A DNA stretch of 64,000 bases, taken from NCBI GenBank assembly GCA_037903355.1, contig JBAJFE010000006.1:310001-374000 (forward strand), written 5' to 3'. Below are positions 36,955-47,400 of this stretch, piece after piece. The notes below the pieces were generated by a model. The model made no database searches. It was not told the origin of the DNA and saw only the letters and a list, made by a program, of their open reading frames with translations. A program made the translations under genes and the position numbers. This DNA comes from Trichuris trichiura (lineage: Eukaryota; Nematoda; Enoplea; Trichinellida; Trichuridae). Numbering within the stretch: position 1 is the first letter of the stretch; each line of letters opens with the position of its first letter.

Positions 36955-37995
36955 CTATCTGCGGTCGATTGGTAGGAAATGCTTTCGTAATGAAAAGAGC
37001 TCTTTGATCAGGAGCACTTCCTCGGACGAGTTGCATTGTTCAACTTGTCTTTTTATGTTGAGCAAACGCTCCTTATTCGCTGGCGCCAAGTGAGCGCCCT
37101 GAGAGTCTGTTCCGTTGGCGAAAACATCTATGAGATAGGCAATCCAAAGAACGTTAGTCTTTGGATTGTAACCGGCTCATGAATATCTAAAGACGGCATA
37201 GGGTAATAAAAAAGTTTTTGAAAAAAATATAATACCTTAACAGGTCCCGCATTAAGGGAAACATGTGCGAATGACCTTCGCTGCCCTCAATTATTTCAGA
37301 ATCTGAGGGCAGATTAGTATAGTAGAGCCGGTTGCCTAAAAATAGTCGAATTAGCTGCCCAAATGATGCAATAATAAAAGAGTTGCACACCAACCTATCT
37401 CAAAACGAGACAGACCGTAATCCATCATGTAACATAAAAGGCCGTCCGTGTGGTGTCTGTATCTTTTTCCATCAATTACACAAGCTGGAAAAGTGCAAAA
37501 TGACAAATAATTTTTGCGCTAAAGATTTTCTGGACGACATATGAGCAAATCGATGTTTTGTGCGTTTTATCAGAGAATATTGCCGAGATGATCTCGGTGA
37601 TAGAATTCAAACATTTTTTTTCAAAATGTATATCGTGGCGATCTGTTGCCTTAATAAACTTCAGGGCTGTTTCAGTAACTTGTACCGAAAAAAAAACAAA
37701 ACAAATGCATTGCAAAGAGAAGTTTCCCGTAAACTAAGCTGAAACTTTTCGAAAGATACACCGCCATTCTCTATGCAAGTCCGCAAATAGCGCTGATTGG
37801 CGGCGACTTTGCTCGAGCGTTCTTTTTCTATATGATTATTACGGGCAAAGTGATCCCAGGCCTGCAGCAATACCCTGGGATACTTGCCCTAAACGCACCG
37901 AACGCTCTAAGAAGAATGCTCCCATTAAGACACAATGCAAGTTCATGTAATTGTTGCCATTTCATTAGAACAAATTCATCGTTGACTCTCCGCGT
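36955..37995 (-). pseudogene. Haspin-like protein kinase, degenerate copy
   Basis: Haspin kinases phosphorylate histone H3 Thr3 at mitosis. Read on minus, the sequence keeps many haspin landmarks in order: EFVLMKWQQL, GKYPRVLLQAWDHF (human GSYPPLLLKAWDHY), GGVSFEKF, the catalytic loop FYHRDHLGNIL, DGLLCYMMDYGLSRF (the DYT-type motif), the segment LPSDSEIIEG-SEGHSHMFPLMRDLL, and the C-terminal YNPKTNVLWIAYLIDVF ending at a stop at 36955. It is broken: a frame change at an A8 run just before the catalytic loop, TGA TAA immediately after GNIL, TGA where relatives have the Trp before Y-x-P-x-TN, and another frame change before GKYP. Several intron-like GT-AG gaps survive, so it decayed from a spliced gene and is not a processed copy. 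Sequence errors could explain some breaks but hardly all. Confidence 0.7.
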
Positions 37996-38697
37996 CAAAA
38001 CTTTCCATTTTGCGACAGAAGATTTTGTTGAGAAAGACTGAAAAGACTTTTGCCTTTCGTAACGCCGTAGATTAGCGCGCTATGTGCATCTTTCCCCTCG
38101 ACATTCAAACCTGACAAGGAAATACTACCTGCCTGGCCCAGCCCAGGTAGAGTTCCCTTTAAAGCGTTGAAAAGCCTAAAGCACACGTACAGAGAGGAAT
38201 GTTTTCAACTCTGTTATTCCTTGGAATAGACAATCTCTATGTACAGTGAAAAGGGGTAGCCAGACAGCTGCTCATTTTGTTACAGCATCTTATCGTATTG
38301 TCTCTGTATAGTCAATGGTGAAACACAAAGAGAAATATTTGCTACGTGATCGTAGAGGCGAAGTTAGGTGACTGCCAGCGAGTCAGACCGCTGCGGCACG
38401 CTGTACGAACAGCGCATCCGACGATGCGCAAGCAGTACAAAGATATAATAACTTCAGGCACAAGGTCCCCACTCACACGTATCGACTACGCGGATTCCTT
38501 ACTTGAATTGCTTGTACATAAGTGAGCTCAAAAAGCAAAGCATAGTTCGCAAAACGAACAGAACGTTAATGGAGCATTTATGTTACGCAAAAGTCTAGAA
38601 AAGACAGTTTGCTCGGCCTAGGAAAGTTAATAATACTTGACATCTTAAGATAACAAAACAATGAACTTACCAGTTCACGGACGGCCCATTGTGCTGC
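37996..38697. other. Region upstream of the haspin-like remnant
   Basis: A minus-strand open frame (38186-37995) could contain a remnant of the kinase N-lobe, but no motif is clear. Otherwise no gene is seen. Confidence 0.3.
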
Positions 38698-38851
38698 CCA
38701 ACACCTGTTCTTTATGCATCCCATACGTAGGATGCACACACTCGAACAGATGTCAAGTCAACGCAGCGACGCTACCTTGCCTTTGTAGCCTAACACCTGT
38801 TTTTTATGCATCCCATACGTAGGATGCACACACTCGAACAGATATCAAGCC
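38698..38851. repeat. Two-unit direct repeat with an internal palindrome
   Basis: A unit of about 58 bp starting AACACCTGTT occurs at about 38699-38756 and again at about 38791-38848, with only two differences. Each unit contains GCATCC-CATACGTA-GGATGC, a short inverted repeat that could be a hairpin or a dimeric protein-binding site. Confidence 0.85.
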
Positions 38852-39374
38852 ACAACGGTAACGGCCAAACAGTACCTTGATGCGCAGGTTCTTATGCCTA
38901 CTGACTCGCAAAGATGTGGTTGCCTTAAAGCGACTAATGCCTGAACATCATTTTTCACTGCGCCCTTAAATATCAGTGCCTACGGTAAAAAATGCTGTGC
39001 ATTAGCCTATAAAAGTATGAACTTCTAATGCATTGCGTTGGTCATTCAGCTAATACTGGAACTAGTCAAATTATACTTAACGGCAGCAGCATTTCAACAG
39101 AATAATCATTTCACTGTTTCTGCGACTTCAATAAACTTAGTCGTAAAGTACTTGATTATTCAGACAAATGATTCTCAAAGGTAAACCTGTTAGTGCCCTG
39201 TTCCAATGCATCGCCTTACCCAGTGTCTGCCTCAAGGGTCTTTTCTCGACTGAACTTCCTTCTATGATTTTTCTCACCATTTTTCTTCTTCGAACTCCTC
39301 AGTCCTTGAATTCAGAAAGAACAAAAGTCATTTTGTGCAGTAAGCTCGTACGCACAGAAAAATAGAACTTAAAC
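38852..39374. other. Intergenic region
   Basis: No gene or named repeat is recognised between the tandem repeat and the first hAT fragment. Confidence 0.35.
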
Positions 39375-39690
39375 TACTGTTTCTCAAGATGAGAATTGCT
39401 TAGGCCCCTCTGTGAAGGATTTTGAGCGTCTAAGTCCTCCTATTCTGATTGGCCAATTTCGAGCGCACTGATTGGCTGAAATGGTTTAAACGCCAGAAGC
39501 TGAACTACAGCTATACAGAGATTTATTTCTGCAAAATTTTTTTCAAGAATTCATTGAGGGCTGCTTACCTCGCCCAGATGAGACCCAATTAGCCTGTCAA
39601 TGTTGGGTTCGATTGAGGTAACTCGCAGACGTAGATCACCGCGTCTGACTACTTGCAGCCGACTGCGTTTCGACTCGACCCGACTTGTCG
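39375..39690. mobile_element. hAT-type transposon end fragment
   Basis: It starts near TGTTTCTCAAGATGAGAA and shares diverged stretches with the hAT copy at 40069 (for example the GCGCACTGATTGGCT segment). It is a second, older hAT end lying just outside the left arm of the large inverted repeat. Confidence 0.5.
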
Positions 39691-39919
39691 CTATATACAA
39701 TCTGCCCTTATTACCCACCGATTCTATAAGACGCAGTTTGTTTGACGTGAAATAGTGACGTCATCTTTTCGCAAATACATGCGCACCGCTAGCCGGCATT
39801 ATAGTCGCACTACTACTGTCATTGCATGCCTGTGCAGCAGCGTGATCATATGCGCGGTAGGGAAAGACTTTCTCTGCCCACAGTGCTCTCTAACCGTGCA
39901 CAATGCTAATGAAGCCTTG

Positions 39920-40060
39920 TCATTTTTCTCTTCTGTGGACCCAACTGCCTCGATTAATCAACAGGGGTTTCATTGCCTCACTAAGAAGTACTTTCTCGCA
40001 GATTAAGCACGTTGGCATTTGACCGTCAACTAATAAAAGAATATAACTATATTTCAGAAA
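39920..40060 (-). mobile_element. Remnant of a BED-finger/hAT-type N-terminal region
   Basis: Minus-strand reading gives DGQMPTCLICEKVLLSEAMKP and LLINRG, like the first zinc-binding segment of ZBED5/SCAND3-type hAT-derived proteins. The mirrored copy is at about 60240-60380. It is fragmentary. Confidence 0.6.
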
Positions 40061-40068
40061 CTCTGAAC

Positions 40069-40864
40069 CAGTGTTTCTCAAGCGGAAGGCCGTTTGGGCC
40101 CCCCCCCCTGAGAACGTTTCTGAGCGTCCGGGTTCCCTATTCTGATTGGCGAATTTTGAGCGCACTGATTGGCTAAAACGGTTGCAACGCTAAAAAATCA
40201 ACTGCAGCTGGACAAATTTATCTCTGCAGACTGTTTTTCGAGAAGTCAGCGAGAGCTGCTTGGCTCGCCCAAATTCAATCGAACAAGCCTGTTGATGTTG
40301 GGCTCGACCAAGATGACTCGCAGACGCAGATCGCCGCCACTGACTACTTGCAGCTGACTGCGTTTCTTCGTCACTAGGTCCGTAACGATACTAAATGCGT
40401 GCTCGACTAGACTCGATGAGGGAAGACAAATCAGTAACTTTTTTACCACATCCCATACGCCAGGGTACAACTCCGGGGTTTTTTTCTGCAGCTAAAAGTG
40501 CTGATAGCCTTGTGACAACCTGGCCTTCAATTCCACGTGCGACTGCAACTCCAGCAGCTCTTCTTGCAGTGACATCTCTAGCAAAACTGGAGCGAGCGTA
40601 GGAGAAAAGCAACGGTACAGACAAAGTGTTTCCAGAAAATGTGTAAGCAGCACACGCAATTCTTTGTCCCTAACGCGTATGCTTGCATTAAAGCTGCGTT
40701 GACAATAGACGCGAGGAAAGAAAGGAAAGAAAAGGAGAGTCGACTTTTTACAGAGCGAAGGCAAAAGATGGTAATCGTTGACTAAATTATAAAGCAAAGA
40801 CGTTGACACCAAGCTACGCCAACACGCGGTAATCGCTGGTTGAAACGTAAAGCAGGTGCAAATA
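40069..40864 (-). mobile_element. hAT-type transposon remnant, left arm
   Basis: The end CAGTGTTTCTCAAGCGG at 40069 is a typical hAT terminal repeat. The minus strand reads the C-terminal dimerisation region of a hAT transposase: ELLELQSHVELKARL, then WDVVKKLLICLPSSSLVEHAFSIV, TKKRSQLQ and GDLRLRVILVEPNI (about 40640-40246). The frame is broken in places. A Tigger derivative adjoins directly at 40865. The mirror copy is at 59445-60222. Confidence 0.75.
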
Positions 40865-42044
40865 CAGTCGGCAGTCATTATCCGCGGGGTTCTATAGAAC
40901 GCGGCTTGTCCGGCGTGAAGTAGCGACGTCATCTTTTACACGGCAGTACACGAGATAAAGCATAGAACAGTCAGTGGTTGCTGGAAGCGTTTGTGATGAG
41001 ACGCAGTCAGTGAGTGAGAGGACTTAGGTGCCATCGATTAAGTGGTTAATGAATATTGCGAAGGAGTTTGAAGGTGAAGGTTTCTCCTACATGATAGAAG
41101 ACGATATCAGGGAGCAAATAGAAGGTTGTGGAAAACCGTTCACCAGCGAGCAGCTCAAGGAACTGATGCAATCACTTACGGGCAGAGACGACGACGTTGA
41201 GGAAGATACAGGTGCTTAAACACCCTCGGATTGGACGTTGCAAAAGCTTACCAGTATTTTCCGTCAAGCGCGGATCCTAAAGGATATGGTTGCTAAATAC
41301 GATCCATCTGTGGAACGTGGCACCATGTTTACATGAGGAATAACGGCTTCGTTGAAGTTGCTGCGAGATTTATTCAATGAAGTGAAAAAAAGGAAGAGAC
41401 AGCTCCTCATAACAAGGTTTTATATAAAGCTCCGGCAGCTACGAGGACTAACATTTTAAGGTGAGAAGTTTCGCTGCCAACAAGTTCTCATGGAACCATA
41501 GGATTGGCAATTCTCCAGGGAATCTGCGCCCCCTACAGTAGGTAAGTAAATTGATTTCTGATACCCCAAATGTCTCTGCCGTAGACGTTTTCTTCTATGT
41601 GGATGTGTTCCACGCGATGTTCAGTATTTCTGCTTTAGTGCAATTCTGTGTCTTATATTTCTTCTGCTCTGTACGAATTCCGCGCGCTCGTACATCGCTC
41701 AGCTCATTAAAGCAAGGGGATTCCCACTAGTTTGGAGAAAGAGCAACTCCCTTCCATCCTTTCTTGTATCTAACGGTTTGGACTCTGATGCCTAACCCTA
41801 TCGCACAAGCGCAGTCTCATTGATGTCCTTACTTCGTAGAAGATCCCGTAGTACCACGCTTCGAAGAATTACTAGGTATGATAACCGTTCCGGAAGGAAT
41901 TCAAGGGTAGAGGACGAAATACGCAGCTAGAATATAAGCTACTTAGCCTTTTTCATAGGGTAGCCTATATAACGCGGATTCGGCTTAACGCAGTAAAACG
42001 ATGAAAATGTTGGACTAATTAACCGCGGACAAAGAGGGCCGAAG
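40865..42044 (+). mobile_element. Internally deleted Tigger derivative (copy B), left arm
   Basis: 1180 bp between TA dinucleotides. The left end is CAGTCGGCAGTCATTATCCGCG; the right end is the diverged complement (CGCGGACAAAGAGGGCC). It keeps a piece of the transposase C-terminal region on plus (41028-41219; IEDDIREQIEGCGKPFTSEQ) homologous to copy A, then stops. It lacks the DDE core, so it is non-autonomous. The mirrored copy is at 58259-59441. Confidence 0.8.
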
Positions 42045-43500
42045 TATATTGCAAAAACTAATGCGCTTTCTAATAACGCGGGCAGCTATTCTCTGATGTG
42101 AATAATGTGTTCTGCGTTCAATGCTTCTCAGCAGGAAGATTTTCTTACTCAACCCGACGCCGGAAAGGTTACGGTGTCAAACTTGCGATCCCTTCTGCCG
42201 TGTGTTCTGAATGGTCATTTTCACAAGCGGCGATTGGTTTATGTGGTGGAGTGGGGGTAGCCGGCATCGCGCATAGCACGCAACGTCATCTTAACCAGTG
42301 CGCACGATACTTGACCCTCGAACCTCACCTTCCGATGCACCTGAACACGATGGCCCAGGTGGGGTATGTGCCCCACGCAGCTCAAATGGGCCCCCGGTGG
42401 GGCAGGTCCCCCACCGTGAGAAACACTGCCCTGAACTATACTATCTGCACTTGTCATAGACGCCACAATGACTCAATCTACAACAGTCTATTTCTTTAGA
42501 GTAGGAATGGCTAAAGCTGCTTCTTGTATCCTAGGTGAGGTTTTTCTTATTGTCGCCTCATACGCAGACGGTAATGTCGCTGTTGCTTTGCTACTCTGCT
42601 GCTGCATTTCAGTGTCGTCGCAAGTCTGTTGCTACGAGCTGCCCTTCTGTCAGACTGTGCTCCTTCAGAGTCACGACGAAACAGTTTCATGGGAAGTCAG
42701 AATTCTCAGGGAGGAAACAGAAAACATTGCTTTGCTTTGAGAGCCGACATTTGTGGAGAGAAGAGACGAAATAGGTCACAGGCGCCCTCACAGAACGAGG
42801 GAAACATCACCCTATCGCAGGCATTATCTAATCTTGGAGGAATGCGGTTTTGCAAATGCGACGCTAATCCGTTAGACAATGCTTTCTCTGACGTGTTACT
42901 TAATCCAAACAATCTGTTTGTAAGGTTTTCTGTCTTACACTCACGCTTATTTGGAGTGCGCTGAAATGCACTCTGAACGACGGTAGTGCTATCTGTCCTG
43001 CAACGCTCCAAAGGGGGCGGTTTCCGCATGTCGGCGACATCGCCACCCCTTGCGGACGACTTAATAGAAAAGACCCCTTAGGTTAATTCTAAGCAACTTT
43101 CATTAGACGAGGTTTTCGGAAATGCATGCTCCAGAATTTCATAGTTTCAGGTCTTCCATGGCTTGCAGGAATATGATCTTGATATGCACCCCAGTTTGCA
43201 GCTTCAAGTGTTGTGCCCATTAGCTTTTTATTTCCTTCTTATTTGGCTGCTTTTAACATCGCACAAAACGGCTCACTTGCTGGCAGCCCCTTCGTATAAT
43301 ACAAAATGGAATTGCCAAGTTCCAGCTTTTACAAAGCTTAGAACGTCCCAACTACTTCTACATATGCTTCCGATAGAGAAGAAGTAGAATTTTTATATTC
43401 AAACCCAGGCGACGTACCCATTCATCTTTTCACGCGCAAAAAAGCTGAATAACAAGAACTGTTCATACTATACTATATCTACTACGATGGTACGACAACT
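42045..43500. other. Outer left-arm sequence with a hAT-like end
   Basis: It contains GCCCCACC-rich sequence and, read on minus, CAGTGTTTCTCACGG-like (about 42410-42430), another hAT-type terminus. Open frames at 42098-42499 and 42468-42964 are conserved in the other arm only as far as the DNA is. No coding function is recognised. Confidence 0.45.
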
Positions 43501-43576
43501 CTTCTCATATGCATTCATAAAATAATTATAAGCGACACAGTGTGCTCAGTGTGACAACAAACTTCAGTGGCAGACG

Positions 43577-43783
43577 TCACTCGCAATTATTCCTCCTCAA
43601 GTTGTCCAGAGCAAGGTTTTTATTCTTCTTGACAGACGTTTGGTAGACAGAGAATAGGAATCTTTTACTGAGTCGACTTGTTCGTCTATGATTCCCAGTT
43701 GTTGGATTATTCCATCCGACGGACACAATTCTGCAACCCTGAAGTCGCAAATGATACGTTTTCAGTTGTTCCCCTGAAATCAT
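43577..43783 (-). CDS. Short ORF conserved in both arms, unknown (left copy)
   Basis: A 68-codon frame beginning MISGEQLKTYHLRL with the phrase GCRIVSVGWNNPTTGNH and a basic tail. An acceptor (GATTTCAG) lies inside its first codons, and an upstream minus-strand stretch reads VEGRNFDVKDRKQGDDEGG in phase across a short GT-AG gap, so it may be a 3' exon. The family was not recognised; it may belong to an old mobile element. The right-arm copy (56519-56725) encodes the same residues. Confidence 0.35.
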   Translation of the reverse strand: MISGEQLKTYHLRLQGCRIVSVGWNNPTTGNHRRTSRLSKRFLFSVYQTSVKKNKNLALDNLRRNNCE

Positions 43784-43799
43784 TTTTCAATTAAGTTCT

Positions 43800-44462
43800 T
43801 ACCCTTTCTCAATAACACTCCGGCAACTCTATTGCCTCCTTCGTCGTCTCCTTGCTTCCGATCTTTAACGTCGAAGTTGCGACCCTCAACTTCAAGCAAT
43901 ACTGCTCCTAACCACAAACATTGGTTAGATACGAACTCAAATTTTTTAAGCTTTCGTTTCAGACAAGGAAAGTGCCGATGTTACGCTAATAACCCGGCTT
44001 ACAGACTACGAAATGAGAAAAGCTGTCACACAAAGCTTTATCAGTTACCGCGCGTAAGAAATGCTGAAATATAGCTGCTACCGATGACGAGCAAAATAAT
44101 TGTTTATAAAAACCTCAGAAGTTCTTGAACCGCCACCTGAAACGACATTTAATCAATGATGGTCTTAATGCGCTGAAGCAATGCCCTAGTAATTCTTTTC
44201 ACGCAAGAATGCAACCTTTTACAAGACCGCAAATGGACCCCATCAAAAAACTACAAAACTCAAATGCATTAACCAGCACTCAACACTCATTGCAAAACTA
44301 TTTCTACCGAGAGGGAGTTGTCAAAAGCTTATGACCATTCACGTTTAAACTGTTGTGAGGCAAAGGCGAATGCAAGAGTTCACGACGAAACTACACGCGC
44401 ATTTCATAAATGGATTTATTCGACCAAAACTTGCAAGTATAAGATACGAACAACAAAGTTAC
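43800..44462. other. Left-arm spacer downstream of the protease-like gene
   Basis: It holds the 3' flank of the left dead-protease gene. A plus-strand 69-codon frame (44125-44334) differs from its right-arm partner at several residues, unlike the identical gene next to it. This marks the edge of the homogenised zone. Confidence 0.4.
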
Positions 44463-47400
44463 TTAAACGATATTGTTACTTAAAGAGTCCTCGTTCTGCA
44501 CTCGACCGACATTGTCGCCTTCCAATTTAACGAAAAGTGCTACATCGTCCGGTACTATTTCGTTTTCGCTTTGAACAGCGGCATAAGAACGACTTGTAGG
44601 GAATGAGTGATCATAAATACCAAATTGTACCCAATTTCCGGAAGACTGACAAAGCAAAGGTGAACCGATAGGCTAAAAAGTGTACGTCAATAATTGTCAA
44701 TGAAAAGATTATTAATAATAAACTCACGTATTTCAAGATGTTCTTCTGACCAACTCCGCAGTACATGACGCTTGGCAAAAATTTGTTACCAAGATGTTGC
44801 TTGCATTCCGTTGGCGTGAGCAGCTGATATTGAATTCTCACTGGCATACCATGTTGACAAACGCCAGAAACATAGCATTGCATTCTCGAAGAAGCACCTG
44901 TACCTGAGTATGGTAATGGGAATGATTGAACACCATTTATAACTTTCACTCTGTGTTTCAATTTGAGCATAGTCAATCCAATTTCTTTCAATTCATCATA
45001 TCCTTCATAGAAAGGACTTTCGTGAATGCTTCCTACATCTATTAGTGTCCTATTCAGTTGATCAACTGCCATTTTTCGTGGCAACAACGATCCAATATAT
45101 ACTTTATAATTAATATTACCCCTAAAATTATAATTTCGTATTTCTGACGGACGTCTGCCTGAAGAAGCGTTCACTTACTTGGGTGGAATACATCTAGAAG
45201 CTGTCACTACTTCATCTGAATACTCTTGTCCACGTCTTGCGTACAGTGTTCCAGTACAAAGCGGTTCAATGGATGATCCAGTTATCATAAAGATATGTAC
45301 ACCAGATGCACCAGGCAAATGGTCATATTGATGATGTCCAGTTGAATCTCCTCTCGTGCATGGTACAGTTTCCAGTGCTTCAGTTACATCAGGATATCTA
45401 CTGTCAATTTCATTACCGGTTATTTCTCCACTTGATTTTCCTGGAAGGAGGCTGTGCATGCTATCACCGGTACCAATGATGTCACAGCTCGCAGTACGGC
45501 CGTGTGCAATCGCGCTTTCACCAACGATGTTGTCTCGCACTAATATATGTTCGTGATCCTAAATTTATCCAACAAGTAGTAAACTGTATTTGGAATCAAG
45601 ATGTAAACATTTACCGCGATTGTCTGGTCGGACATGTCATACTTTGGCAGCGATGGTAAAATTACCATGTTAACAGCTTCAAGGGAAGAACTTGGATATT
45701 CCGCTGTCGGCAGGGGAGTTGGCAGAGGAACAATTTCTACAGCGTTATTAGGCGTAGGGCAGACTAAAACTCCACTCGATGAATCCGGAATAGGTTTAAC
45801 GGGTCTTTGTCCGGGTCCTGGACAGATGACAGGTCCTTTAGGCCTATCAGGTAGTGGATACGGTTTTATTTCTTCGCCAAGGCTTGAACTTGAACTTCCT
45901 GGATGGTGTGGCCGTTTTGTCTTGTTGAAGCGTAACAAAGCAGCCAAACGAGTCTTTACAACTTTAACGTTCAGTCTAATTACTCGAGTCGAATCGTCTG
46001 CTTCTTCAGCTGATTTTGAACTATCCTTGATTTCACGAGAGATATGTCTGTGTTTAGAAGACGAATCTGATGACGATGACGATGACGACGACGAAGACTT
46101 GCTTCTTTTCTGTTCAGGTTTACTAATTGTCGGCAGTTTCGTAGGAATGGGAATGAATACATCGGGAATTACTAAGGTTCGCCGTCTATGAGTTTCCCGT
46201 GAAGCAGATGAAGACGATGAAGATGATGCCTGAATTGGTTTATATGATTTCAGTCCTAGTTGGCGATGAAGATCTGCGGAAAGAGTTTGAACTTTTTTGC
46301 CGGAAAACACGTCGTGTGCTACGTTAATTTCGCTATAGAATCCCAAGTTCTGCTTCACTTTATCGTTTATCTTCAGCGACAACTGATTCAAGTAGACGCC
46401 GTACTGGTAAGCTCGACCATTTACGAGACAAACCATCGGAGAGCCGAGTTGCTAAAATTGTGTTATCTAGAACTAAGTTACTGTTAATTGAAAATTTGCC
46501 AACTTACAATGTATTCCTTTTTCTTTTCTTCCATAGTGCAAACACCGCGGTACTGAGGCACTTTTGAGCTTGCCGCCAAGCAACGAGGCTTTCTAGTTAT
46601 CATTACAATTTCTTCATCCATACGGTGATCTCGTTTATCATAATAAGTTACATAGCATGAAGCAGAAGGCGGAGGCACTGAGTCTCTTTCTGCCAAGCAA
46701 ACAGGTACGACGTTATCTTTCCTCGATAAAGGCCTTTCAAGTTTCAGGATAGCAATGCCTCTACGTGTTTCGCTGTTTCCCCATGCCAAACCGTACAGGT
46801 TAACGTCAACTATTTCAGCTTTTATTCCACGTCTCTTCAAGCGTGAAAATCGTGGAGAGTTGGCAAATACAAGTAGTTCCGACTTGGCTGATGCTGGTGT
46901 GTACCTTAGCAGAATACCTCCAATGTTTAAGACTGAAAATTGTATAGGTGTCCAACATACTTGACAAAGCAGTCTGCTGCAGTTATGATAAGGTCAGAAG
47001 TATTGGCAATCTGCTGATATCCGCCCCTATGTACCAAGCTTCCAATACATTTTGTTGATCCCATTATTTTTGAAGTGATGATCACGTTCCAAGGGAACAT
47101 ATCCTGAGCATTGTTTCCAGTGACGTAACTTTCAACAGTTCTTCCAAAGCTGTCTGTATTACCACAGTACACTGGTTTCTGCGGAAAGAAAGTCTTTGAT
47201 CCAATGTTAAAAGCACTGCTTTACTTGAAAGCATTTCAATGCAAGGAATATGAAATAAATTATTGTTTAAGAGACAGATTTTAAGTACTAAAAGTGAACA
47301 AGGACTGACTGGGTATCCTTTCTGTACACACTTCCATTACTTTTATTGCTCTTCTATTGTTTACTTTTTCCTTTCTGTTTACGTTGATAGGATTATGTTA

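Noticed and set aside
45634..46191. Plus-strand 185-codon ORF with an Asp run opposite the Ser-rich linker of the left protease-like gene
   Set aside because: The Asp run is the complement of serine codons; the minus-strand frame is supported by splicing and domain homology.
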